From JAAYDI01 sp052034005 (GTDB taxonomy: Bacteria > Planctomycetota > Planctomycetia > Pirellulales > Pirellulaceae): 64,000 bases of DNA. Below the pieces are notes generated by a model, which did not search any database, was not told the origin of the DNA, and saw only the letters and a program-made list of their open reading frames with translations. Shown piece after piece: positions 8,373-15,759 of this stretch (its first letter is position 1; the number at the start of each line of letters is the position of its first letter). The position numbers and the translations under genes were made by a program. Location: the NCBI GenBank assembly GCA_052034005.1, contig JBPOJB010000018.1, positions 62,001 to 126,000 on the forward strand, read 5' to 3'.

Positions 8373-9212
8373 ATGGACTCGCAGCCACCAGAACTCGCCG
8401 AACTGAGCCGCCTGTGCCGGCAGATCCGCGTGTCGATCCTCGAGACGGTCGCCCGGGCGGGCGCCGGGCATACGGGCGGATCGCTGTCCGAGGTGGAACT
8501 CCTCGTGACGCTCTACTTCCGCGTGATGCGCATCGATCCGGCCCGCCCACACTGGGCGGCGCGGGATCGGTTCATTCTCAGCAAGGGGCACGCCAGCCCG
8601 GGTTACTATTGCACGCTCGCGGCCCGCGGCTACTTCGACGCCGGGCGGCTCGCCGAATTCGATGCCGTCGATTCGATGCTGCAGGGCCATCCTTGCATGC
8701 GCAAGACGCCGGGCGTCGATATGTCGACCGGCTCGCTGGGACAGGGCCTCTCGGCCGCCGCAGGCATGATCCTCGGACGCGACCTGACGGGAGCGGACTT
8801 CCGGGTCTATGTCCTGTTGGGCGACGGCGAACTCCAGGAGGGGCAGGTTTGGGAAGCGGCCATGTTCGCGGGCCAACGGAAGCTGCAGGGCCTGATCGCG
8901 ATCGTCGACTACAACCGCGTGCAGCTTTCCGGAACCGTGCCGGACACGCTCGACCTCGAGCCGCTGGCTGATAAGTGGCGCGCGTTTCAATGGGGTGTCC
9001 TCGAGTGCGACGGGCACGACCTGCCCAGCGTCGTCGAGACGATCGAGCGGGCCCGGGAGGCGAGCGCCGCGGGTCCGGTCGTCGTGATCGCCCACACGGT
9101 CAAGGGCAAAGGCGTCTCGTTCATGGAAGGGAAGTACCAATGGCATGGCCGGGCGCCCAACGCGGAGGAGCATCGCCGGGCGCTGGCCGAAATCGAGCCT
9201 GACGTTCCGTAG
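8373..9212 (+). CDS. Transketolase, N-terminal (ThDP-binding) subunit
   Basis: A 279-residue split transketolase half. The PP-domain landmarks are clear: G-H-T-G-G-S-L-S at 32-39, L-S-K-G-H-A-S-P at 69-76, G-H-P at 105-107, S-T-G-S-L-G-Q-G at 118-125, and the ThDP motif G-D-G-E at 150-153 with the partner Asn in D-Y-N-R at 181. It ends after the K-G-K-G-V-S-F-M-E motif, exactly where split forms end. The C-terminal half follows after 10 bp, so the two are made together and would assemble into the active enzyme. Split transketolases are common in dedicated catabolic operons, for example for apiose, and differ from the one-chain housekeeping enzyme. Confidence 0.93.
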   Translation: MDSQPPELAELSRLCRQIRVSILETVARAGAGHTGGSLSEVELLVTLYFRVMRIDPARPHWAARDRFILSKGHASPGYYCTLAARGYFDAGRLAEFDAVDSMLQGHPCMRKTPGVDMSTGSLGQGLSAAAGMILGRDLTGADFRVYVLLGDGELQEGQVWEAAMFAGQRKLQGLIAIVDYNRVQLSGTVPDTLDLEPLADKWRAFQWGVLECDGHDLPSVVETIERAREASAAGPVVVIAHTVKGKGVSFMEGKYQWHGRAPNAEEHRRALAEIEPDVP

Positions 9213-9222
9213 GGTGCTTGTC

Positions 9223-10167
9223 ATGAAGCTGGGCGAGATGATCGAAATGCGAGCCGCCTTCGCGGACGCGCTGGTGGAACTCGGCAACGAGAATCCGGCC
9301 GTGATCGTCTTCGACGCGGACGTGGGCACCAGCACCTACACGGCACGGTTCCGGGACGCGTTTCCGGAACGGTTCATCCAGGCCGGCATCGCCGAGCAGA
9401 ACATGGTCGGCATGGCCGCCGGCGCCAGCACGCTCGGCCTGATTCCCTGGGTTTCCACCTTCGCCGTGTTCCTCGCCAAACGGGCCGTGGACCAGGTCCG
9501 CGTGTCGGTCGCCTATGCCGAGTCGAACGTCAAGCTCAATGGGGCCTATGGAGGCATCCCCACCGGCAAGGCCGGCGCCACGCACCAATCGGTCGAGGAC
9601 ATCGCCGTCATGCGATGCATGCCCAACATGACGGTGATCTGCCCGGGCGATCCGCGCGAGACCCGGCAGGCGGTCCGCGCGGCCACCAGCCACGACGGCC
9701 CGGTGTACTTGCGGACCGTGCGCTGTCACGTGCCGGTGATCTTCGACCAGGCACATCGTTTTGCGATCGGGCGGTCGTACCGGCTGCACGAAGGCGCGCA
9801 CCTGACGATCATCTCCACCGACATGATGACGTCCAAAGCGCTGGCGGCCACGTTGGAGTTGGAGAAGGAAGGCATCCAGGCCCGCCTCATCCACCTGCCG
9901 ACCATCAAGCCGCTGGATGTGGATGCGATCGTCGCGGCCAGCCGCCAGACCGGGCGGATCATCACGGTCGAGAATCACAGCCGGCTGGGAGGACTCGGCG
10001 GGGCCGTCGCCGAGGCGCTCACCGAACATGCCCCCTGCCGGCTCTGCCGACTGGGGTTTCCAGACGTGTTCGGCGAGTCGGGCGACGACGAGGCAGTGTT
10101 CAGCAGACTGGGTGTGAACGTGGAGTCCATCATCGCCGCCGCCCGGGCGATGGCGGACCTCCCCTAG
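9223..10167 (+). CDS. Transketolase, C-terminal subunit
   Basis: A 314-residue partner of the preceding gene, holding the PYR and C-terminal transketolase domains. The catalytic Glu that activates thiamine is in G-I-A-E-Q-N-M (about residue 58), followed by M-A-A-G-A-S and the conserved G-A-T-H-Q-S-V-E-D-I-A near 118-128. ATG 9223 lies 10 bp after the stop of the first half, with an AGGGTG block suitably upstream; an ORF start at 9145 would overlap the first half and lacks homology. Together they should transfer two-carbon ketol units between a ketose and an aldose (phosphates). The aldehyde dehydrogenase gene follows 16 bp on. Confidence 0.93.
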   Translation: MKLGEMIEMRAAFADALVELGNENPAVIVFDADVGTSTYTARFRDAFPERFIQAGIAEQNMVGMAAGASTLGLIPWVSTFAVFLAKRAVDQVRVSVAYAESNVKLNGAYGGIPTGKAGATHQSVEDIAVMRCMPNMTVICPGDPRETRQAVRAATSHDGPVYLRTVRCHVPVIFDQAHRFAIGRSYRLHEGAHLTIISTDMMTSKALAATLELEKEGIQARLIHLPTIKPLDVDAIVAASRQTGRIITVENHSRLGGLGGAVAEALTEHAPCRLCRLGFPDVFGESGDDEAVFSRLGVNVESIIAAARAMADLP

Positions 10168-10183
10168 GCGCCAGGAGTACGCG

Positions 10184-11662
10184 ATGGAATCGGTGTCGGT
10201 CAGGAACTTCGTGGGGGGACAGTGGCACGAGCCTGCGCACGCAGGGCAGGTCTGCGTCGAGAACCCAAGCACGGGCGAGGTGATCGCCCACACGCCTCTG
10301 TCCACGGCGGCCGAGGCCGATCGCGCCGTCGAGGCGGCGGTCGCGGCGTTCCCCCCATGGAGCGCCATGCCGGCCACGCGCCGCGCCCAGCCGCTGTTCG
10401 CGCTGGCCGCGCTGCTGCGTCAGAACGAAGAGCGGCTGTCGCGCACGATCACCTGGGAGATGGGCAAGTCGCTGCCGGATGCGCGGGCCGAGGTCAAGCG
10501 GGCCATCGAGAACTGCGAGGTCGCCTGCGGCATGCCCATGCTCCAGCAGGGCGACAAGCTGGTCGGAGCCTCGTTCGGAATCGACGGCGAAGTGCTCCGC
10601 CTCCCCCTGGGAGTCTTCGCACTCGCCGGCCCATTCAACTTCCCCTGCATGGTCCCGTTCTGGTTCTTCCCCTATGCCATCGCCGCCGGCAATACGTTCG
10701 TCGTCAAGCCGTCCGAGCGGGTCCCGCTGACCATGCAGGTGGTTACCGAACTGATCGCCCAGACCGACCTGCCGCCCGGTGTGTTCAACCTCGTCAACGG
10801 CGACCGGGTGGTGGTCGAAGCTCTGCTGGACCATCCGCGGGTCCAGGGCTTCTCGCTGGTCGGCGCCTCGGCCACCTGCCGCGCGGTCTCCGAGAAGTGC
10901 GCCCGCGTCAACAAACGGTGCCAGGCGCTAGGCTCGGCCAAGAACCACCTGGTGGTGATGCCCGATGCACGCGTCGACGAAGTGATCCGCAACATGACCA
11001 CGTCCTGCTACGGCTGCGCCGGCCAGCGCTGCATGGCATCCTCCGCGATTGTCGCGGTGGGGGAGGCCATGTACCGGACGATCTGCGAGGAGTTCGTCCA
11101 GTCGTCGCGTCAGGTAATCGTCGGCGACCCGCTCGATCCGCGCTTCGCCGACGAGCCGGCGTTGATGGGGCCCGTGATCTCGGCCAAAGCAAAGCAGTTC
11201 ATCTGCGGCATGATCGAGGCCGGCGTCAAGGAAGGTGCCCGGCTGGCCCTGGACGGCCGCCGGCTGGTGGTTCCAGGCCGCGAGCAGGGCCATTTCCTCG
11301 GCCCCACCATCTTCGTCGACGTGCGGCCGGGCATGGAGATCCACAAGACCGAGATCTTCGGCCCGGTGGTCACCATCCTGAAGGCCGAGCATTTCGACGA
11401 CGCCGTCCGGATCATCAACGAGCATCAATATGCCAACGGCGCGTCGATCTATACGCAGGACGGGTATTGGGCCCGGCGATTCAAGCTGGAGGTCGAGTGC
11501 GGCATGATCGGCGTCAACGTGGGCATCCCGGCCCCGGTCGCCCAACTCCCGTTTGGCGGCATGAAGGCCTCCTCCTTCTCGCAGATCAAGGCTCAGGGCC
11601 GGGCCGTGCTCGATTTCTTCACTACACAGAAAGTCGTCACCGAACGTTATTGGGGTTACTGA
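10184..11662 (+). CDS. CoA-acylating aldehyde dehydrogenase, methylmalonate-semialdehyde type
   Basis: A 492-residue aldehyde dehydrogenase of the MmsA/IolA subgroup, which oxidises malonate or methylmalonate semialdehyde with NAD+ and CoA. The catalytic Cys283 lies in C-A-G-Q-R-C-M-A. The general base Glu of ordinary ALDHs (E-L-G-G) is replaced by the L-G-S-A-K-N-H segment at 249-255, a hallmark of the CoA-dependent group. F-N-F-P at 151-154 and the F-F-T-T-Q-K-V-V-T-E-R-Y tail also fit. In inositol breakdown IolD and IolA act in one pathway, so its presence beside an IolD-like gene is meaningful. Start ATG 10184 is preceded by AGGAG. Only the exact aldehyde is uncertain. Confidence 0.9.
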   Translation: MESVSVRNFVGGQWHEPAHAGQVCVENPSTGEVIAHTPLSTAAEADRAVEAAVAAFPPWSAMPATRRAQPLFALAALLRQNEERLSRTITWEMGKSLPDARAEVKRAIENCEVACGMPMLQQGDKLVGASFGIDGEVLRLPLGVFALAGPFNFPCMVPFWFFPYAIAAGNTFVVKPSERVPLTMQVVTELIAQTDLPPGVFNLVNGDRVVVEALLDHPRVQGFSLVGASATCRAVSEKCARVNKRCQALGSAKNHLVVMPDARVDEVIRNMTTSCYGCAGQRCMASSAIVAVGEAMYRTICEEFVQSSRQVIVGDPLDPRFADEPALMGPVISAKAKQFICGMIEAGVKEGARLALDGRRLVVPGREQGHFLGPTIFVDVRPGMEIHKTEIFGPVVTILKAEHFDDAVRIINEHQYANGASIYTQDGYWARRFKLEVECGMIGVNVGIPAPVAQLPFGGMKASSFSQIKAQGRAVLDFFTTQKVVTERYWGY

Positions 11663-11697
11663 CGGCCGCCACGCCGGACGTGAGCAGGAGCAGAACG

Positions 11698-12171
11698 ATG
11701 AAACTCGCGATTGCCGCCGAAGTCTGTTCGTTTGAATTGATGAAGGTCGTTCGACAACATCTGCTCGACGCAGGGCATGACCTGCTCGATCTGGGCATGA
11801 CCTGCTCGGAGCAGCCGCACAAGTTCTACGAGACGGCCGCCCGCGTGGCCCGGGCGATCCAGAACGGCGAGGCCGAGCGCGGGATCCTCATGTGCGGGAC
11901 CGGCATGGGCGTGTGTCTCGTGGCCAACAAGTTCCGCGGCATCTACGCCGCGATCGCGGAGTCAGCCACCACCGCCCGACTCCACTGGGTCATCAATCGT
12001 GCCAACATCCTGTGCATGGGCGCCTGGATCGTCGGCCCCTACGTGGCACGCGACATGGTCGACGCCTGGCTGAACGCCACGATCGGCGAAGGCTTCAACG
12101 AGGAGCGCCGGCGGGTCCAGGCGGAAGGCTATGCACGGATCCAGGAAATCGAGGCGGAACACTTCAAGTAA
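11698..12171 (+). CDS. RpiB/LacAB-family sugar-phosphate isomerase, atypical active site
   Basis: A 157-residue RpiB-fold protein (PF02502), close to the usual length. The core is well kept: C-G-T-G-M-G-V-C at about 67-74 with the catalytic Cys, N-K-F-R-G-I-Y-A-A, then R-A-N-I-L-C-M-G-A-W-I-V-G and the C-terminal D-A-W-L-N. However, the N-terminal D-H-A motif of ribose-5-phosphate isomerase B is absent (here A-A-E-V-C-S-F), and the histidine-bearing loop after the A-A strand reads A-E-S-A-T-T-A. Such variants include tetrose-phosphate isomerases of erythritol and threitol breakdown. Last gene of the operon, 35 bp after the dehydrogenase, with GAGCAGGAG upstream and a hairpin terminator over its stop codon. 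Confidence 0.85.
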   Translation: MKLAIAAEVCSFELMKVVRQHLLDAGHDLLDLGMTCSEQPHKFYETAARVARAIQNGEAERGILMCGTGMGVCLVANKFRGIYAAIAESATTARLHWVINRANILCMGAWIVGPYVARDMVDAWLNATIGEGFNEERRRVQAEGYARIQEIEAEHFK

Positions 12172-12198
12172 CTCCCTTCACCGGGCGGGAGTTTTCTT
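12170..12198 (+). terminator. Rho-independent terminator of the ThDP/transketolase operon
   Basis: AACTCCC (12170-12176) and GGGAGTT (12187-12193) make a 7-bp stem with a 10-base loop, followed by TTCTT. The left arm begins inside the stop codon of the RpiB-like gene, so the operon closes at once. Confidence 0.7.
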
Positions 12199-12233
12199 GA
12201 GATTTGCTCTGTGCCGGGCCTTCCCAGGCCCCG

Positions 12234-12239
12234 TATAAT
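12234..12239 (+). promoter_or_regulatory. Perfect -10 element upstream of the YbjN gene
   Basis: TATAAT within CCCGTATAATTCCCC, about 75 bp before the ATG at 12314. No good -35 is seen at 16-18 bp. The surrounding sequence resembles the one before the small gene at 54122, suggesting an organism-specific promoter style. Confidence 0.5.
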
Positions 12240-12313
12240 TCCCCCGCCGAGGCGACTCGTCCCCCGGGGCGTTTCTTGGGGTCAGTGCGCCTCCGGAGAG
12301 CGAGCCGAATCCG

Positions 12314-12952
12314 ATGCTGCGCAACTTCCTGACAGCCCTGCGGGGCCTGGTGCTCGGCCGACAGAGGGCCGGCGAAGCCCCCAAGCGGCCCCCCGCGCCG
12401 GCACAGGGCACTGTCCAGGTGTCGCTCGGCGGTGCCCAGGCGGCGCCGGCTGCAACGGTGGGAAGACACGAGATGAACACTGCTTATGAGAGACTGATTC
12501 AACACCTGGACGAGCGTGAAGTCCGATACACGGCCGACAGCGACACGCGCTCGATCTATGCCGAGTTCCGGGGCGAAGTCGGCACCTACCGGATCATCGC
12601 CGTCGTCGATGCGGACGCGGAACTATTCCAGGTCTTCGGCTGCGCGCCCGTGCGCGTCCCGGACGGTGCTCGACCAGCGATCGCCGAAACGCTCACGCGC
12701 GCCAACTACGGACTGAAGGTCGGCGCGTTCGAGTTGGACTGGAACGACGGCGAACTGCGCTTCCACGCCTCCCAGATCCTGAGCGATGGGAACCTGAACG
12801 ACGAGGTCATCGGTCGCCTGATGGGTACGACCTTCGCGATGCTCGACATGTACCTCCCGGCCGTCATGTCCGTGATCTACGGTAACGAGCTGCCGTTGGA
12901 TGCCATCCGGTGCGCGGAGGCCAGGCGCGGCCGCAGCCAGGCGGATGAGTGA
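12314..12952 (+). CDS. YbjN-domain protein
   Basis: A 212-residue protein whose second half is a YbjN domain (PF10722), recognised by R-F-H-A-S-Q-I-L-S-D-G-N-L-N and the long helix M-G-T-T-F-A-M-L-D-M-Y-L-P. YbjN proteins have a type III chaperone-like fold and are linked to stress or sensory control, but no biochemical role is settled. The first 53 residues are basic, Pro/Ala-rich and probably disordered. A second possible start, ATG 12473 with GGAAG upstream, would give just the domain; which is used cannot be decided here. It stands alone after a terminator and -10 element, and its stop overlaps the frame of the next gene but not its chosen start. Confidence 0.75.
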   Translation: MLRNFLTALRGLVLGRQRAGEAPKRPPAPAQGTVQVSLGGAQAAPAATVGRHEMNTAYERLIQHLDEREVRYTADSDTRSIYAEFRGEVGTYRIIAVVDADAELFQVFGCAPVRVPDGARPAIAETLTRANYGLKVGAFELDWNDGELRFHASQILSDGNLNDEVIGRLMGTTFAMLDMYLPAVMSVIYGNELPLDAIRCAEARRGRSQADE

Positions 12953-12990
12953 CCGGATTGGCCCACGGCGCGTGTTATCGGAGTATCGTC

Positions 12991-15603
12991 ATGACGAGAA
13001 TGTGCTGCTGCTGGGTGCTGCCGCTGGGGTTGATCCTGAACTCCGTCGCGGGAGCGGTCGAGACTGTCCGCGTGGATGCGTCGTCCGGCGCGCCGCGGCT
13101 CGTGGTGGACGGCAAGCCGGTACGGGCACGGATGTTCTTCGGCCTGCCGGGAACCAAGCCGTTGTCGGCCGGCACGGAGGGGGCGGAGTTCAGTTTCGAG
13201 TTCGTGCCGGCAGAAGATGAGCCGCGTTCGGCGACGATGCACTTCCGTTTCGGGCAGATGGCCGGCAGCATCGATCTGGACAACATCCGTGTCCAGGACC
13301 TGACGACCGGTACCGATGTGCTGGCGCCATGCGACTTCGAATCAGGCGCCGCCACGTTGAACGACCACTGGAGCGTGTTTCCGCCGGGCGACCGAAACCG
13401 GGTAGGCCGAGTCGAAGTCCAGCCGGGGTGTGGCCAGGACGGTTCTGCCGGACTGCACATCACATTGACCGATCCGCCGGATGGGTCCTGGCCGGATTTC
13501 CATATTCACCATCACGCGAATCTCGCGCTCAGGAAGGATCACCGGTACCGCGCCAGCGTCTGGGTCCGCGCGCGACCGGCCCGCAGCCTGACCGTCGCCT
13601 TCTATCGGCCGGGCAATCCCTATGTACTGCTGGGCGCGCCGTCCAACGGGTATGCCTCGCAGATCCAGCTGGCCGGCCGGTCTGGCGCGTTGTTCGTGTC
13701 GTTTCCCCTCCACCTGCCCTGGCCGCGGCCGGGCGAGGCGGTCGACTGGTCGGTGCCTGACGCCCAGTGCCGGGCGGTGTTGGACGCCAATCCCGACGCG
13801 CTGCTGCTGCCGCGGATCAGCTGCAACGCGCCGCGGTGGTGGCGCGAGGCTCACACAGAGGACGACATGGTCTGGGACAGCGGTCCGCAGCATGGCTATG
13901 CCGTGGTCGCGTCCCCGGCGTATCGCCGTGACGCGGCTCAGCGCCTCACGGCCTTGATCGAGCATCTGGAAGCGGAGTTCGGTCCGCACATGGCCGGCTA
14001 CCACCCGTGCGGCCAGAACACGGCTGAGTGGTTCTACCAGGAAACGTGGGGGTCGGCCCTCAACGGCTATGCGGAAGGGGACCTGCGCGCCTGGCGTGCG
14101 TGGCTCACGCGCCAATACGGCGACGATGCTGGGCTGCGTCAGGCATGGCGCGATCCACTGGCAGCACTCAGCACCGTCGCCGTCCCATCACCCGCGGCGC
14201 GGCGGGCGGCCCCGGCGGGCGTGTTGCGCGACCCGGTCGCCGAACGCCCGGTGATCGACTTCACGCAGTTCCAGCAGCAGGCGATGGCCGATTGTGTCTG
14301 CCACCTGGCTCGCGCCGTGCGCGAAGCCACGCAGGGGCGCAAGCTGGTTGTGTTCTTCTACGGCTACGGGTTCGAATTCGGCGCGGTGAGCAATGGGCCG
14401 GGCACGAGCGGCCACTACGCGTTGCGTCGCGTGCTGGATTGCCCGGACATCGACCTGCTCTGCTCCCCGATCTCCTATTTCGATCGCGGACTGGGCCAGA
14501 GCGCGCCGGCGATGACGGCGGCCGAGAGCGTGGCGCTGGCCGGCAAGATGTGGCTGTACGAAGACGACACGCGCACCTACCTGAGCGCCGAGGATGCGGG
14601 TTACGACCGGGTCGCGACACCGACAGCGACGCGCGGCGTCCTGCAGCGCAACACTGGCCAGTGCGCGGTGCGCAATTTCGCCACCTGGTGGATGGACCTG
14701 GGCGCTGCCGGCTGGTTCGACGATCCGCGCTTGTGGGCCGAGATGGCGCGGCTCAATGCGCTCGACGAGCCGCTGCTGGCCAGGCCGCGCCCGTTCCGGC
14801 CCGACGTGGCGGCGGTGATCGACGAACAGGGCATGATGCGCGTGGCCGCCGGCGGCACCGCTGTGACGCTGCCCGGCGTCTATCAAGTGCGCCGACCGCT
14901 GGGCCGCATGGGCACGCCGTACGGCCAGTACCTGCAGGATGACGTGCTCGCCGGCAAGGTGCAGGCCCGGATGTACGTGCTGCTGACCGCCTGGTATCTC
15001 ACGCCGGAACAACGCCGGGGACTACTCGCGGCCACGCGCGGCAGCGTGCGCGTGTGGTGCTACGCGCCCGGGTACCAGGAACCTGATGGGACGTCGCTCG
15101 ACGCCATGCGCGAATTGACCGGCTTCCAGTTGAGCGAGGTCTCGCCCGCTCAGGCCATGGCGACGCCCACGGAGGCGGGCCGAGAGCTGGGCTTCCACGA
15201 GCCATGTGGCGTCGACGCGCCGATCCATCCGCTGTTTGCCGCCGTGGATGCGAATCCCGACGAGACGTTGGCCACATACCCGGACGGTTCGCCCGCGGTG
15301 GCCATGCGCCGCACGCCGGACGGGCTGTCCTTGTTCGTCGGTGCGCCGGGGCTCACGTCGGACCTGCTGCGGCTTGCCGCGCGCGCGGGCGGTGTGCACC
15401 TGTTCACACAACAGGACTGCAACGTGTACGCCAACGGTCCGTACGTCGTGCTCCATGCCGCACAGGACGGACCGTTGGAAGTGGATACCGGCCTGTCCGG
15501 CTCGGTGCGCGACCTGCTGGATGACAAGATCATCGGGGCCGGCCCCGTGATCACGCTGCCTCTCCGGAAAGGCGAAACGCGCATCCTGTGCGTCACGCCG
15601 TAG
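12991..15603 (+). CDS. Secreted GH42-like glycoside hydrolase
   Basis: An 870-residue exported protein. ATG 12991 has GGAG eight bases upstream and opens a Sec signal (C-C-C-W-V-L-P-L-G-L-I-L then A-G-A). Residues about 30-230 look like a beta-sandwich carbohydrate-binding module (F-R-F-G-Q-M-A-G-S-I-D-L-D-N-I-R-V). The centre is a TIM-barrel of the beta-galactosidase type: G-Y-H-P-C-G-Q-N-T-A-E-W-F holds a candidate acid/base Glu and W-L-Y-E-D-D-T-R-T a candidate nucleophile Glu. The C-terminal third fits a GATase-like trimerisation domain and a final sandwich. It likely cuts polysaccharide outside the cytoplasm. Catalytic assignments are by eye; the exact GH family is unsure. Confidence 0.7.
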   Translation: MTRMCCCWVLPLGLILNSVAGAVETVRVDASSGAPRLVVDGKPVRARMFFGLPGTKPLSAGTEGAEFSFEFVPAEDEPRSATMHFRFGQMAGSIDLDNIRVQDLTTGTDVLAPCDFESGAATLNDHWSVFPPGDRNRVGRVEVQPGCGQDGSAGLHITLTDPPDGSWPDFHIHHHANLALRKDHRYRASVWVRARPARSLTVAFYRPGNPYVLLGAPSNGYASQIQLAGRSGALFVSFPLHLPWPRPGEAVDWSVPDAQCRAVLDANPDALLLPRISCNAPRWWREAHTEDDMVWDSGPQHGYAVVASPAYRRDAAQRLTALIEHLEAEFGPHMAGYHPCGQNTAEWFYQETWGSALNGYAEGDLRAWRAWLTRQYGDDAGLRQAWRDPLAALSTVAVPSPAARRAAPAGVLRDPVAERPVIDFTQFQQQAMADCVCHLARAVREATQGRKLVVFFYGYGFEFGAVSNGPGTSGHYALRRVLDCPDIDLLCSPISYFDRGLGQSAPAMTAAESVALAGKMWLYEDDTRTYLSAEDAGYDRVATPTATRGVLQRNTGQCAVRNFATWWMDLGAAGWFDDPRLWAEMARLNALDEPLLARPRPFRPDVAAVIDEQGMMRVAAGGTAVTLPGVYQVRRPLGRMGTPYGQYLQDDVLAGKVQARMYVLLTAWYLTPEQRRGLLAATRGSVRVWCYAPGYQEPDGTSLDAMRELTGFQLSEVSPAQAMATPTEAGRELGFHEPCGVDAPIHPLFAAVDANPDETLATYPDGSPAVAMRRTPDGLSLFVGAPGLTSDLLRLAARAGGVHLFTQQDCNVYANGPYVVLHAAQDGPLEVDTGLSGSVRDLLDDKIIGAGPVITLPLRKGETRILCVTP

Positions 15604-15759
15604 AGTCTCTGCCGCGTTGGACGCTGACCCGCACCGGCACCCCGCCTGGTTCTCATCGACTTGTGTTTCGGATTATGATGGGATCTGCTCGCCCGCCGAC
15701 CCGCACTGGATGCCAGGGGTGGCCGGGTTGGGCGTCCCATCCGCAACGCGAGGTGCGCC

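Noticed and set aside
10222..11697. Open frame leading into the RpiB-like gene, suggesting a 649-residue fusion
   Set aside because: Upstream of 11698 it is a shifted shadow of the aldehyde dehydrogenase gene; the isomerase has its own ATG with a ribosome site.
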